From: JBAXPV01 sp037132075
Lineage (GTDB): Bacteria; Bacteroidota; Bacteroidia; Bacteroidales; CAIXZF01
Length of the DNA stretch: 64,000 nt
Assembly (NCBI GenBank): GCA_037132075.1
Contig: JBAXPV010000002.1
Location: 138,723-202,722 of the forward strand
Reading direction: 5' to 3'
The notes beneath the pieces are model-generated. The model was not told the DNA's origin, did no database searches, and worked only from the letters and a program-made list of their open reading frames with translations. How positions within the stretch are numbered: the stretch's first letter is position 1; each line of letters begins with the position of its first letter. Positions 15,799 to 27,400 of the stretch are shown here, piece after piece. Position numbers and translations under genes: made by a program.

Positions 15799-18700
15799 AT
15801 GAAGCAAATCGAATCCTATACTCCCAAGAACGCTATTCGTATCGTAACAGCAGCAGCACTTTTTGATGGTCATGATGCGGCTATCAATATAATGCGTAGG
15901 ATTTTACAGTCTTCCGGGGCAGAAGTGATCCATTTAGGCCACAACCGTTCCGTTCAGGAGATCGTGGATTGTGCAGTCCAGGAGGATGTTCAGGCTATTG
16001 CAATCACATCATACCAGGGTGGGCATATGGAATTCTTTAAATACATGTTTAATCTTCTCCAGGAAAAAGGTTGTGGACATATAAAAATATTTGGTGGTGG
16101 GGGCGGTGTTATCCTCCCAACGGAAATAGCAGAACTTCAATCTTATGGAATTACCCGGATTTATTCTCCTGACGATGGCCGTGAAATGGGTCTTCAGGGG
16201 ATGATCAACGAGCTGCTTCAACAGTCTGACTTCCCGGTTGGGGATGTTGAAAGAGCCCGAAAGGAAAACCATCGTGATTCAAGACTTGCCAGTTTGATCA
16301 CCCTTGCTGAAAACGAAGCTGATCAATTTAACACATATAGGACAGAAATCGAGCAGCTTGCAAGTAGAAAACATATCCCGGTTTTAGGAATAACAGGCAC
16401 TGGAGGATCTGGAAAATCTTCTCTGGTAGATGAAATTATTCGTCGTTTCCTGGCTGATTTCAAAGACAAGTCGTTTGGAATCATTTCTGTTGACCCTTCA
16501 AAACGCAAGACTGGTGGCGCTCTTTTAGGTGATCGTATCCGAATGAATGCGATCAACAGCTCTCGTATTTATATGCGCTCCCTGGCAACCCGGCAAACGA
16601 ACCTGGCCTTGTCAAAGTACATTAAAGATGCCATCTTGATTTTAAAATCTGAGGGATTTGACCTTATCATTATTGAAACTTCCGGCATTGGCCAGAGTGA
16701 TACTGAGATCGTAGATCACAGTGACCTCACACTGTATGTGATGACTCCTGAATATGGGGCTGCAACACAGCTTGAAAAAATTGACATGCTTGACTTTGCA
16801 GACATCATTGCCATCAACAAATTTGATAAACGTGGTGGTTTGGATGCTGTGCGTGATGTTAAAAAACAATACCAGCGCAATCACAAACTATTTGACCAGG
16901 AACCCGATATCATGCCAGTATACGGAACGATTGCATCACAATTCAATGATCCCGGAGTGAATCAGTTATACAGGGCATTGGTGGATAAAATCAATGAAAG
17001 AACCGGGGCAAACATGCATTCTGATTACGTAGCGGGAGAAGAAATGTCTGAAAAGATTTACATCATTCCCCCAAAACGGACCCGTTACCTTAGTGAGATC
17101 ACTGAAACAATCCGGAATTATAACCACTGGACTTTAGACCAGGCAAATGTTGCTCAGCGATTGTATAATATTTCTAAGACAATTGAAGCAGTAAAAGCGG
17201 AAAACAATCGAATGATAAATCCTTATCAATCAGAGCATCCTGCACCAACGGTTGTCCTGAATCATTTGGACAATCTTTACAATAACACCCTCAAAGAACT
17301 TGACCCACATAACCTCTCAATCCTTCAACACTGGGAAAAGAAAAAACAATCCTATAAAGACGAATACTATATTTATAAAGTCAGAGACAGGGAAATTATA
17401 ATAGAAACACATACAGAATCCTTATCACGACTGCCAATCCCCAAAATCGCCCTACCTCGTTATGAAGCCTGGGGTGATATTCTCCGTTGGAATTTGCGTG
17501 AAAATGTGCCAGGGGAATTCCCTTACGCGGCAGGGGTCTTCCCATTCAAACGCGAAAATGAGGACCCAACACGTATGTTTGCCGGCGAGGGTGGCCCGGA
17601 AAGGACAAACAAAAGATTTCATTATGTAAGTCTAGGCATGCCTGCAATTCGACTATCAACTGCTTTTGATTCAGTAACTTTGTATGGGAATGACCCGGAT
17701 ATCAGACCAGATATTTATGGAAAAATCGGAAACTCAGGTGTATCAATTGCCTGCCTTGATGATGCAAAAAAACTGTATTCTGGTTTTAATCTGATGCTTC
17801 AGAACACTTCTGTTTCAATGACCATTAATGGTCCAGCTCCTACCCTTGTTGGATATTTTATGAATGCTGCCATTGATCAGCAATGTGAGTTATGGCTCAG
17901 AGAACAAGGACTTGTTGAAGAAACAGAAAAGAAAATTGAAAAATACTATCATGAAAAAGGCGTGATCCGTCCTAAATACCAGGGGGATCTCCCGCAGGGA
18001 AATGATGGACTGGGCTTACTCCTTTTGGGAATGCCGGGTGACAAAGTTGTCCCCTCGGATGTATATGCCAGAATAAAAACCGATACACTTTCTGCTGTAA
18101 GAGGAACTGTTCAGGCTGATATTCTGAAAGAAGACCAGGCGCAGAACACCTGCATCTTCTCTACAGATTTTGCTTTAAAAATGATGGGTGACATCCAGGA
18201 TTATTTCATTCAAAAAAATGTCAGAAATTTCTATTCAGTCTCTATATCAGGATATCATATCGCTGAAGCCGGTGCTAACCCCATTTCACAACTTGCTTTT
18301 ACGCTTGCCAATGGCTTTACTTTCGTAGAGTACTACAGCTCAAGAGGTATGGACATCGATAAATTTGCACCTAACCTTAGTTTCTTTTTCTCAAACGGGA
18401 TTGATCCTGAATATTCAGTTATGGGCAGGGTTGCCAGGCTGATCTGGGCTAAAGCAATGAAATACAAATACAAAGCTAACTCAAGGGCCCAAATGTTAAA
18501 ATACCATATCCAGACATCCGGGCGCTCCTTGCATGCCCAGGAGATCGACTTTAATGACATCAGGACTACCCTTCAGGCGCTTTATGCGATTTATGACAAT
18601 TGTAACTCATTACATACCAATGCTTATGATGAGGCTATCACCACACCCACTGAAGAAAGCGTTAGAAGAGCAATGGCAATACAAATGATTATCAATCATG

Positions 18701-19200
18701 AACTTGGCCTAGCAAAAAACCAAAACCCTTTGCAAGGGAGTTTCATTATTGAAGAATTAACAGACCTTGTTGAAGAAGCTGTCATGTTAGAATTTGACCG
18801 AATTTCTGAGCGTGGTGGCGTTTTAGGTGCCATGGAAACGATGTATCAAAGAAGTAAGATCCAGGAAGAATCACTCTATTATGAAACCCTGAAACACACA
18901 GGCAAACTTCCAATCATGGGGGTGAATACATTTCTTTCCAGCAAAGGGTCCCCTACTATAATTCCTACAGAAGTGATTCGTGCTACTGAAGATGAAAAAC
19001 AATACCAGATAGATATGCTTGAACAATTACATCTGGCTTTCCCTGAGGAATCAAATAAACACCTGCTTAATCTTCAAAAAACAGCTGTTCATAATGAGAA
19101 TATTTTTGATGCTTTAATGGAAGCGTCAAAATATTGCTCAATCGGACAAATCACTTCCGCATTATTTGAAGTTGGTGGGCAGTACCGCCGCAATATGTAA
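15799..19200 (+). CDS. icmF: fused isobutyryl-CoA mutase (adenosylcobalamin-dependent, with G-protein chaperone domain)
   Basis: A 1133-residue IcmF interconverting n-butyryl-CoA and isobutyryl-CoA. The N-terminal B12 domain has the DGHDAA base-off motif (His25). The middle MeaB-like GTPase has the P-loop GTGGSGKSS (Lys206), and the C-terminal half is the mutase TIM barrel. Aligned by eye to methylmalonyl-CoA mutase, the substrate-site Tyr is Phe581 (AAGVFPFKR) and the carboxylate-binding Arg is Gln782 (DQAQNTCIF), the isobutyryl-CoA mutase pattern. ATG at 15799 is preferred over TTG 15793. It is followed 36 bp later by the butyrate-kinase-like gene, so C4 acyl-CoA isomerisation fits the region. 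Confidence 0.95.
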   Translation: MKQIESYTPKNAIRIVTAAALFDGHDAAINIMRRILQSSGAEVIHLGHNRSVQEIVDCAVQEDVQAIAITSYQGGHMEFFKYMFNLLQEKGCGHIKIFGGGGGVILPTEIAELQSYGITRIYSPDDGREMGLQGMINELLQQSDFPVGDVERARKENHRDSRLASLITLAENEADQFNTYRTEIEQLASRKHIPVLGITGTGGSGKSSLVDEIIRRFLADFKDKSFGIISVDPSKRKTGGALLGDRIRMNAINSSRIYMRSLATRQTNLALSKYIKDAILILKSEGFDLIIIETSGIGQSDTEIVDHSDLTLYVMTPEYGAATQLEKIDMLDFADIIAINKFDKRGGLDAVRDVKKQYQRNHKLFDQEPDIMPVYGTIASQFNDPGVNQLYRALVDKINERTGANMHSDYVAGEEMSEKIYIIPPKRTRYLSEITETIRNYNHWTLDQANVAQRLYNISKTIEAVKAENNRMINPYQSEHPAPTVVLNHLDNLYNNTLKELDPHNLSILQHWEKKKQSYKDEYYIYKVRDREIIIETHTESLSRLPIPKIALPRYEAWGDILRWNLRENVPGEFPYAAGVFPFKRENEDPTRMFAGEGGPERTNKRFHYVSLGMPAIRLSTAFDSVTLYGNDPDIRPDIYGKIGNSGVSIACLDDAKKLYSGFNLMLQNTSVSMTINGPAPTLVGYFMNAAIDQQCELWLREQGLVEETEKKIEKYYHEKGVIRPKYQGDLPQGNDGLGLLLLGMPGDKVVPSDVYARIKTDTLSAVRGTVQADILKEDQAQNTCIFSTDFALKMMGDIQDYFIQKNVRNFYSVSISGYHIAEAGANPISQLAFTLANGFTFVEYYSSRGMDIDKFAPNLSFFFSNGIDPEYSVMGRVARLIWAKAMKYKYKANSRAQMLKYHIQTSGRSLHAQEIDFNDIRTTLQALYAIYDNCNSLHTNAYDEAITTPTEESVRRAMAIQMIINHELGLAKNQNPLQGSFIIEELTDLVEEAVMLEFDRISERGGVLGAMETMYQRSKIQEESLYYETLKHTGKLPIMGVNTFLSSKGSPTIIPTEVIRATEDEKQYQIDMLEQLHLAFPEESNKHLLNLQKTAVHNENIFDALMEASKYCSIGQITSALFEVGGQYRRNM

Positions 19201-19236
19201 TTTACACAAGCCTTAATAAAACCTACAACCAAGCAC

Positions 19237-20316
19237 ATGAACACCTTCAACATCCTCGTAGTCAACCCAAAAGACAGGCTAACCCAGATTGCTTTGTATG
19301 ATGAATTTAAACTTCAATTCCTGATAAACCGCAAACACAGCGGTGAGGAGTTGTCTTATTTTAAGACAATGACAGATCAGGTTGAATTTCGTAAGAACAT
19401 TGTCATCAATGAAGTAAAAAACAATGACTTTGATTTTTCAGACCTCAGAATTGTGATTTCAAGAGGTGGTTTGATTCGACCAGTTAAATCCGGAGTGTAT
19501 GAAATGAATGAAGCCTTGAGGCACGACCTGACATTCAGCCCTGTAGGAGACGACATTATCAATATTGGAGGATTGCTTGCTGATGCCATTTCTGCGGAAT
19601 TTCCTGGGGTAAAAGCTTTAATTGCAGAACCAACTGTTGTTGATGAACTTGAACCGATTGCCCGGATCACAGGTTATCCTGAATTGAGCCGAAAATCAAT
19701 ATTCCATGCCTTAAGTCAAAAAGGAGTTGCAAAGAGACATGCTGAATCACAATCAAAAAAATATGAAGACCTCAACCTTATTGTAGTTCATATGGGAAAC
19801 GGCACTACAGTCGGTGCTCATGAGAAAGGCAGAGTGATTGATGTCAATCAGGGGTTTGATGGTGATGGGCCCTTTAGTGCGATCAGAAGTGGAACTTTAC
19901 CCATGGGTGAAGTTGTAAAACTTTGCTATAGTGGGAAAAAGACGAAGGAAGAAATGCTTTGCCTGCTTACCCAATGCGGTGGGTTGAATGCACATTTGGG
20001 TACTACCAATATTTCTGAAATTGAAAAGCGAATTGAAAACAACGATACACACGCGAAAATTGTGATGGAAGCAATGGCTTACCAAATCGCAAAAGCTATT
20101 GGAGAAATGTATGCCGTTTTAAAAGCAAATGTCAATGCAATCCTAATTACCGGAGAACTTGCTCATAGCGAATTTGTTATACATAAAATCCTGGAACATG
20201 TGGAACAATTTGCTCCAGTTTTTGTTTATCCTGGCGATAACGACGTCCTGGCTCTTGCTGCAAATGCAAACCGGGTGCTTAAAGGAGACATGAACATATT
20301 AGAATACCCTAGTTAA
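19237..20316 (+). CDS. buk: butyrate kinase family protein with altered active site
   Basis: A 359-residue ASKHA-fold protein that follows butyrate kinase end to end: SRGGLIRPVKSGVYEMN, VVDELEPIARITG, RKSIFHALSQKGVAKR, YEDLNLIVVHMGNGTTVGAH and DGDGPFSAIRSGTLPMG. Butyrate kinase makes butyrate and ATP from butyryl phosphate. The N-terminal phosphate motif, normally NPGSTSTK, reads NPKDRLTQ (residues 10-17). The usual Asp of VDPxVVDE is Glu131 (AEPTVVDE), and the adenosine-site GG(I/L)A reads GELA. It may be a weak, differently specific or non-catalytic paralogue. No phosphate butyryltransferase gene is in the window. It is co-transcribed with icmF (36-bp gap) and the MBL gene (2-bp gap). Confidence 0.8.
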   Translation: MNTFNILVVNPKDRLTQIALYDEFKLQFLINRKHSGEELSYFKTMTDQVEFRKNIVINEVKNNDFDFSDLRIVISRGGLIRPVKSGVYEMNEALRHDLTFSPVGDDIINIGGLLADAISAEFPGVKALIAEPTVVDELEPIARITGYPELSRKSIFHALSQKGVAKRHAESQSKKYEDLNLIVVHMGNGTTVGAHEKGRVIDVNQGFDGDGPFSAIRSGTLPMGEVVKLCYSGKKTKEEMLCLLTQCGGLNAHLGTTNISEIEKRIENNDTHAKIVMEAMAYQIAKAIGEMYAVLKANVNAILITGELAHSEFVIHKILEHVEQFAPVFVYPGDNDVLALAANANRVLKGDMNILEYPS

Positions 20317-20318
20317 AA

Positions 20319-21161
20319 ATGATTCTGAGGCCAATATTAACAGGAAACCTTAAACTTGACGGCGGAGCCATGTTTGGCATCGTTCCAAAAGTAATCTGGA
20401 GTAAATTGTATCCTGCTGACGAAAACAACCTTTGTAATTGGGCCATGCGTTGCCTACTCATCAAGGATGGAGACCGTAAGATCTTAATCGATAATGGCAT
20501 CGGGGACAAACAATCTGATAAATTTTTTGGACTCTATTACCTGAATGGAGAAGACAGTCTTTTAGGATCTCTCGAAAAAGAAGGGATTAAAGCTGAAGAA
20601 ATTACGGATGTCATTCTGACCCATCTTCATTTTGATCATTGTGGTGGCAGTGTTCGCTGGAATACTGAAAAGTCGGGATACCAGCTGACTTTTCCAAACG
20701 CAATACATTATGTCAGTAAAAGACATTGGGACTGGGCCTTAAATCCAAATAAGCGTGAAAAAGCCTCATTTCTGATGGAAAATATAATTCCGATACAAGA
20801 ATCCGGAAAATTGGTATTACTGGAGGAGGATACAACTTTGTATTCCAATATTTTACTGAAACAATTTCACGGACACACTGATGGTCAGTTGATACCGCAC
20901 ATCACTTACCAGGGAAAAACAATAGTTTATATGGCAGATTTGTTACCATCAGCCGCCCACATCCCCCTTCCTTTCGTAATGAGTTATGATACAAGGCCTT
21001 TGACTACTTTGGATGAAAAAACACAATTCCTTCAGGAAGCCGTAGATAACAATTACATCCTCTTTTTCGAACATGACCTTTATCACGAATGCTGTACTGT
21101 TACTGTAACTGACAAAGGAATAAGGCCGGCTAACTACCTTTCCTTAAATGAACTATCATAG
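20319..21161 (+). CDS. MBL-fold metallohydrolase
   Basis: A 280-residue metallo-beta-lactamase-fold hydrolase with the zinc motif THLHFDHCGG (His102, His104, Asp106, His107). Further ligands are in FHGHTDGQ and MADLLPS, and a late His is in FEHDLYHE. It starts 2 bp after the butyrate-kinase-like gene, so the two are likely translated together. The fold covers thioesterases, lactonases and many other hydrolases. A thioesterase-type role on C4 acyl-CoA would suit the context but is speculation. Confidence 0.85.
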   Translation: MILRPILTGNLKLDGGAMFGIVPKVIWSKLYPADENNLCNWAMRCLLIKDGDRKILIDNGIGDKQSDKFFGLYYLNGEDSLLGSLEKEGIKAEEITDVILTHLHFDHCGGSVRWNTEKSGYQLTFPNAIHYVSKRHWDWALNPNKREKASFLMENIIPIQESGKLVLLEEDTTLYSNILLKQFHGHTDGQLIPHITYQGKTIVYMADLLPSAAHIPLPFVMSYDTRPLTTLDEKTQFLQEAVDNNYILFFEHDLYHECCTVTVTDKGIRPANYLSLNELS

Positions 21162-21236
21162 AAGGCAGGGATACTACTCACAATCACTTGTTCAAATATT
21201 ATAAAAAAGAGATTACATTTTCTTCAACTTAATGTA

Positions 21237-21244
21237 TATCTTTG
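21237..21244 (+). promoter_or_regulatory. -7 box (TATCTTTG) upstream of the giant SprB-repeat gene
   Basis: TATCTTTG matches TAnnTTTG and implies a ~190-nt 5' leader before the ATG at 21443. The 281-bp gap 21162-21442 shows no other signal. Confidence 0.5.
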
Positions 21245-21442
21245 TACTATTATTATTGAACACACCATAACAACTACTTAACTAAGAATGCTCTTAATGG
21301 ATTCTGCCCCAGAACACCAGAGCGCCATCTCGGTATTTAAGAGATGGAACAAATTATCTGTGTTCCCACAAACCCTCATCATTGGAAGGGCAGCCCACTT
21401 TACCTTTTCTCAAAAGCTAATCACAAACTAAATCAATACATT

Positions 21443-24400
21443 ATGAAAAAGCTATTTTACGCTTTAATTTTATTTTGCTTCACACTTAGCCTTAATTCAG
21501 CATTCAGCCAGAATATTCTGATTAACCCTGTTATTTCCAATGTTAGTTGCAATGGAAACAACAATGGGGATATTCATATAAGCCCCTCAGGCGGAGTAAC
21601 ACCCTACATCTATAATTGGGCAGGACCTAGCGGCTTTTCATCTTCATTACAGAATATTGCCTCGTTGGCTCCAGGTAGTTATAACCTGACTGTTACTGAT
21701 TTCGCTTCCTCAACAGTCACGGCAACCTATACAGTAACAGAACCTCAAATTTTAAATGTTACAGGAAATATAACAAATGTCTCTTGTTTTGGATTCAGCT
21801 CTGGCTCCGTTGATATTTCAGTTAACGGTGGAACAGCTCCATTTAACTATTATTGGTCAAGCGGAGAAACAACACAAAATCTCACAGGAAAACCTGCTGG
21901 TACATATTCATTGATTGTAATTGATTTTAAAGGGTGCATGAAAGTCACTTCTTATATAATTACTGAGCCTCAGTTGCTAACGGTGTCTGGAGTCATTGAT
22001 TCTGTTAATTGTTATGGAGGAAATGACGGAAGCATCAATTTAAGTGTCAACGGAGGGACAGCCCCTTTCAATTTTGGCTGGTCAAATCTTTCGATCACCC
22101 AGAACATTAACGGATTATCCTCTGGTATTTATAGCGTAACAGTTACTGATGCTCACTTGTGTAGCCTTATAAAAAGCTATCACGTGTATCAGCCTGATTC
22201 ACTGTGGATTAGTGGCCAATTAACGAATATCAGTTGTCATGGTTTTGCAAATGGCTCAGTCGACATTACAGTTCATGGCGGTACTTCACCAGACTATTAC
22301 TCTTGGTCAAATGCCACAATAACTCAAGATTTGTTCAATGTCGTCCCAAATACATATACAGTTACCGTATCTGATTACCATAATTGCACTAAAATTAAGA
22401 GTTTCATTATTACTGAACCTGCATTGTTAGCCATTGGTGGAACTGCCAGCGACAACACTTGCTATGCTGCTCACAATGGGAGTATCACTACCAACGTTAG
22501 TGGAGGAACCCTTGCATATCAGTATTTATGGTCTAATGCTGCCACCACGCCAAGTCTTTCAGGTCTTATTGCAGATTCTTATAATCTGACCGTTACTGAC
22601 GCCCATGGCTGTATTGCAACGCATGGCTTTGTAATTAATGAACCTGCCGAGCTAATTGCAATCAGTGGGAGCATTTCAAATGTCACCTGCCCTTCAGGAA
22701 GTAATGGTCAAATCAATCTAAGTTTAAGCGGTGGAAGCAATCCTTACTCAATCGCCTGGAGCAATCTGACTACACTTAATCCTTTAACGGCAATTACGGC
22801 AGGGAATTACGAAGTTACAGTAACAGATGCTGGACTTGCCTGCAGTGTTAAGAATTTTCTCGTTTCTCAACCAGCCCCATTTACGCTTAACCCTGTGGCA
22901 ATAAACGTAAGCTGCTTTGGTGGAAACAATGGATCTGTTATTACAAATATCACTGGCGCCACACCTGCTTATACTTATAATTGGAGTGGCCCGCTCGGAT
23001 TTAGTTCAACCGTTGATGATATTTCAAACCTGATTAGCGGAAACTATCTTCTCACAATAACCGACTTAAATTCTTGTACAAAAACTACAAATTTTAATAT
23101 TACTCAACCAAATCTGCTCACTGTTACAGGTATAGTAACTGATGTCGCTTGTCATGCTGCCACAACAGGAAGCATCGACATTACCGTGCTTGGAGGCAAT
23201 CCTGCCTATAATATCAATTGGAGCAATGGTGCTCACACAGAAGACTTGATTGGCATTGGAATTGGAACCTTCAATGTATCTGTTACCGACCAACTGGGTT
23301 GCACGGTTTCATCTGCATGGACTTTAACCCAGCCCAGCGGAATTGTCGTAACACTGGATTCGTTGAAAAATGCAATTTGTCCAGGTGGTAATAGCGGAAA
23401 AATCTATGTTTCTGTTAACGGTGGCGTTACACCATATACATACTTATGGAGCGATGGGTCGGCTCTTGAAGACCGACCAACACTGATTGCAGGAACCTAT
23501 CACCTTACTGTGACCGATCACAATTTTTGCACATTAGTTTCAACTTATACCATCACTGCCCCTGCTGATTTTGTCATTACCCCCACCCTTACAAATATTG
23601 ATTGTCATGGGAATGCAAACGGGGCAATAAACCTTGTGATTACAGGGGGCACTCCTGCATATTCCTATCTCTGGAATAACAATGCAACTTCTATGGATAT
23701 CACAAATCTAACTGCCGGTACCTATACAATAACGGTGACTGATTCTAAGGCATGTTCCTATACTCATTCATACGAAATCACCCAGCCTGATGTCCTTAAC
23801 ATCATGGGTAACACAACAAACCCAAGCTGTTATCAATTCACTAACGGTTCTATCTTAACGCTGACTAGTGGAGGAACCTCACCTTTTACCTATCATTGGA
23901 ATGACAATGTAACAAGTCCCAACCGGACTGGAATATCGTCAGGCACCTATCATGTTACTGTAACAGATTACAACGGATGCACTGACATAGAAGCATTTAC
24001 ACTTATCAACCCGCAAATTATTAGCGGAAATATTAATACCCCTACCCAAAATCTGACCTGCAGCGGCAATTCAATTATACCAATCTCATTTACAGCTGAT
24101 TACTATACTGCTTTACAAACCAGTACATCCTGGACTCGCGATCAATCAATGCTTGGCGGAAGCATTCAGATGCAAGGTTCAGGTGTTATTAGTGGATCCC
24201 TTATGAATTGGACTCCAAACGACATTACAGTGACTTTCACCATAATTCCTTCTGCAAATGGTTGCGAGGGTCCCTCTTTAACTGCTAGTGTTCTTGTTCC
24301 TCACGGCTTGCGTGACTCCATTGTCATCGACAGTGCGATTAAATGTAATGGAGGTCTGGCGAAAGTTTCCATTTACCCATACAACGGAACACCGCCATAC

Positions 24401-27400
24401 ATCGGAGGCGGAACTTACTATTTAACAGCAGGAAGCCATGTAGTAAGTATTAGCGACAATGCTGGTTGTATGGTAAATGAGGTAATACAAATAATTGAGC
24501 CAACTGCACTTATGTTAACCCATGATGCCATAAACTCAAATTGTAGTTACAGCCAGGAAGGGAGTATTCTACTTTCTACTTCAGGAGGCACACCACCATA
24601 TAATTGGCTGTGGAATGATGGCAGTACCAGCGAAAGCAGGAACAACCTTAGTCCAGGGATTTATACTGTAACAGCAACGGATGCAAATTCATGCAGTATC
24701 ACGCAAGCAATTACTGTTAACTACAATTACAGCTCCCCCAATGCAGAATTATCAGCCTCTACCTATGTATGTACTGGAAATGCGCACACTTTTACATTGA
24801 CGCTCACTGGCACCCCTCCGTTCGCAGTAACCTACACTGATGGAGCTCAGTTTTATACTATAAACGACATTCAAACAAATGTTTATACTTTTGACAGGAA
24901 TATTTATGGCAACAGCATTTATTTTTTAATATCAGTACAAGATGCTCATTGTAACGCAGAAATATTGAACAGTCAGGCTGTGCTCGTATTGGTTTATCCT
25001 TTGCCTACTGCAGAAATAGTTAGCCCTGACCCTATTTGTTCCGGAGATTCCGCTCATATTAAAATATTACTAACAGGGACTGCTCCCTGGACAATAACCT
25101 ATTCCGACGGTTCAGATCATACAATCAGTAACATTCTTACTTCTCCTTATTTTCTGAATGTAACAGCAACTACGACAAAATCTTATCAGCTTTCAGTTCT
25201 TGCTGATGCCAATTGTTATGGTAATAACCTTGGAAATGCGGTAACACTTGTAGTTCACAGCAGACCATCAGCATCAATGGAGGGGATTACTTTTACGCGT
25301 TGTTACGGAACTTCTGCCGCTATTCCAATTCACTTCACAGGTACTCCGCCATGGTCGTTTAGCTTTACAGATGGTGTAAATATTTATTCTCAGGGCGCTG
25401 TTATGACATCTCCCTACTACTTCGACATTAGTCCTGAAGCATCAGCCACTTATACCCTTGTTAGTGTGCAGGACGCTCATTGTCCAGGGACTGTTTCAGG
25501 CCAAACAATTGTGAATATTAATCCCAGACCTGTCGCAAACTGGAATGGGTCCCTTGATACCGTTTGTGAAAGCAATGGCGGTACATTTAGTATTAATCTC
25601 AGTGGGACTCCTCCATGGCATATCAGTTGGTATGACGTGAGTCAACATTCAGCAAATAATATCATGTCTTCCCCTTTTACTTTTAATGCAAATCCTTTAT
25701 TCTCAACAAACTTCGTTATAACAGCTCTGAATGATGTCAATTGCCCTGCATCAGCTGTTGGCCAAACCCTTCCCGTTTTTGTTGATGAAACACCGACGGC
25801 TGTTCTTGTGTCTCACTCTGCAATGTGTTCATCAACAGGTGGTGATTTAAAAGTTAATCTTACAGGGGTCGCTCCCTGGGAGCTAAGTTGGAGTGATGGT
25901 TCTGGAAGTCATGTGGAAACCAATATTCTCGCGACACCATATTATATTCATGTATCGCCACTTGACACCACAACTTACTTTTTACTGACTGTTACTGACA
26001 AGTATTGTACTGGAACTGTTGAAAATAACTCCATAACAGTGATCGTACACCCCTCTCCTGTAGCCACAGTAAGTGGACTTTCTCCTGAAATGAAGGCTTG
26101 CCAGGGTACTGCGATCCAAATCACTCCAAATTTTGCAGTTGGGACTCCCGCCTATTCCATGCTATTCCTCGATGCAAACATGAATGACCTTGTGTATAAC
26201 AACCTGCACCAAGGGGATGTTGTTACTTTTAACCCTCCTGTTATTCCGAACGACTATTCCTATAAACTAGTTTCAATAACAGACAGCAACGGATGTTTTA
26301 TCAATTTTAACATGCCTTTTAATCTTAAGGTAAATGCAACACCTATTGTTGATGCCGGACCTGATGTCAGTCTCAATCTGGGCGATTCTATAGCTTTGCA
26401 AGGGTCCTACATCTCTTCAACAGTTCCTACTTCTATTTTGTGGTCACCGGCAAGTTATTTAAGTAACGCCAATAATTTGCACCCTTATGCCAAACCTATC
26501 GCAACAACACTGTATAGTCTTTTTGTAACAGATTCGAATGGTTGCCAGGGCGTTGACCAGGTTGAAGTAACAATGATCATTGAACAAGCTGTTTTTGGGT
26601 ATGTGAAATATGATAATGCAGTAAAAACGCCACTAAGTGGAATCAATGTAATTTTACTAAATTCCCTTGGGGTTCATCTGGATTCAACAATGACAAACTC
26701 AACTGGATATTACGAATTAACAGGAATCACAAACGGGAACTATTCTTTATTATTGAAAACCGACAGACCTTGGATGCTTCAGAATGCCACTGATGCCCTG
26801 TTGATTCTGAAACATTTTGTTCAGATTGCACCATTGACTGGTGTTCGTTTAAAAGCTGCAAATGTTGACGGACAAGGTCCTGCAAATTCCACCGATGCAT
26901 TACTTGTTGCCAAGAGATTTACCGGACAGGTAACCTCCTTCAATATTGGCAATTGGGTATTTGAGACTGTAAATTTCAGTATACCTTCTACTGTATACCA
27001 GCATAACATTAAAGGATTGTGTTCAGGTGATGTTAACGGATCCTCAATTCCTTCTGCAAAAATTGCAAGCCAATTAAACCTGGAGCAAAGTAATGAACTT
27101 GCTATTGAGCCCGGCAAGCTATTTACCATCCCTGTGCGTATCAATAAAACAATTTCTTTAGGGGCAGCTTCACTCATCCTTTATTTCCCTGCAGAGAAGC
27201 TTGATATCTCTGAGGTAACAATGCCTTCATCAGGAGAATCACCCGTTTATAACATTACCAACAACGAATTACGCCTGGCTTGGTTTAGTTTATCACCGGC
27301 GAACCTCATCGAGAATGACATTTTATTCAACATTAGTGCACGTTTGAAACATAATTGTACAGCTGAAAGTGTTCATTTTGATGTGGCAGAAGAAAGCCAG

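Noticed and set aside
21344..21442. N-terminal extension of the giant protein
   Set aside because: The signal peptide begins at the ATG 21443, and the extension would place it 33 residues inside.
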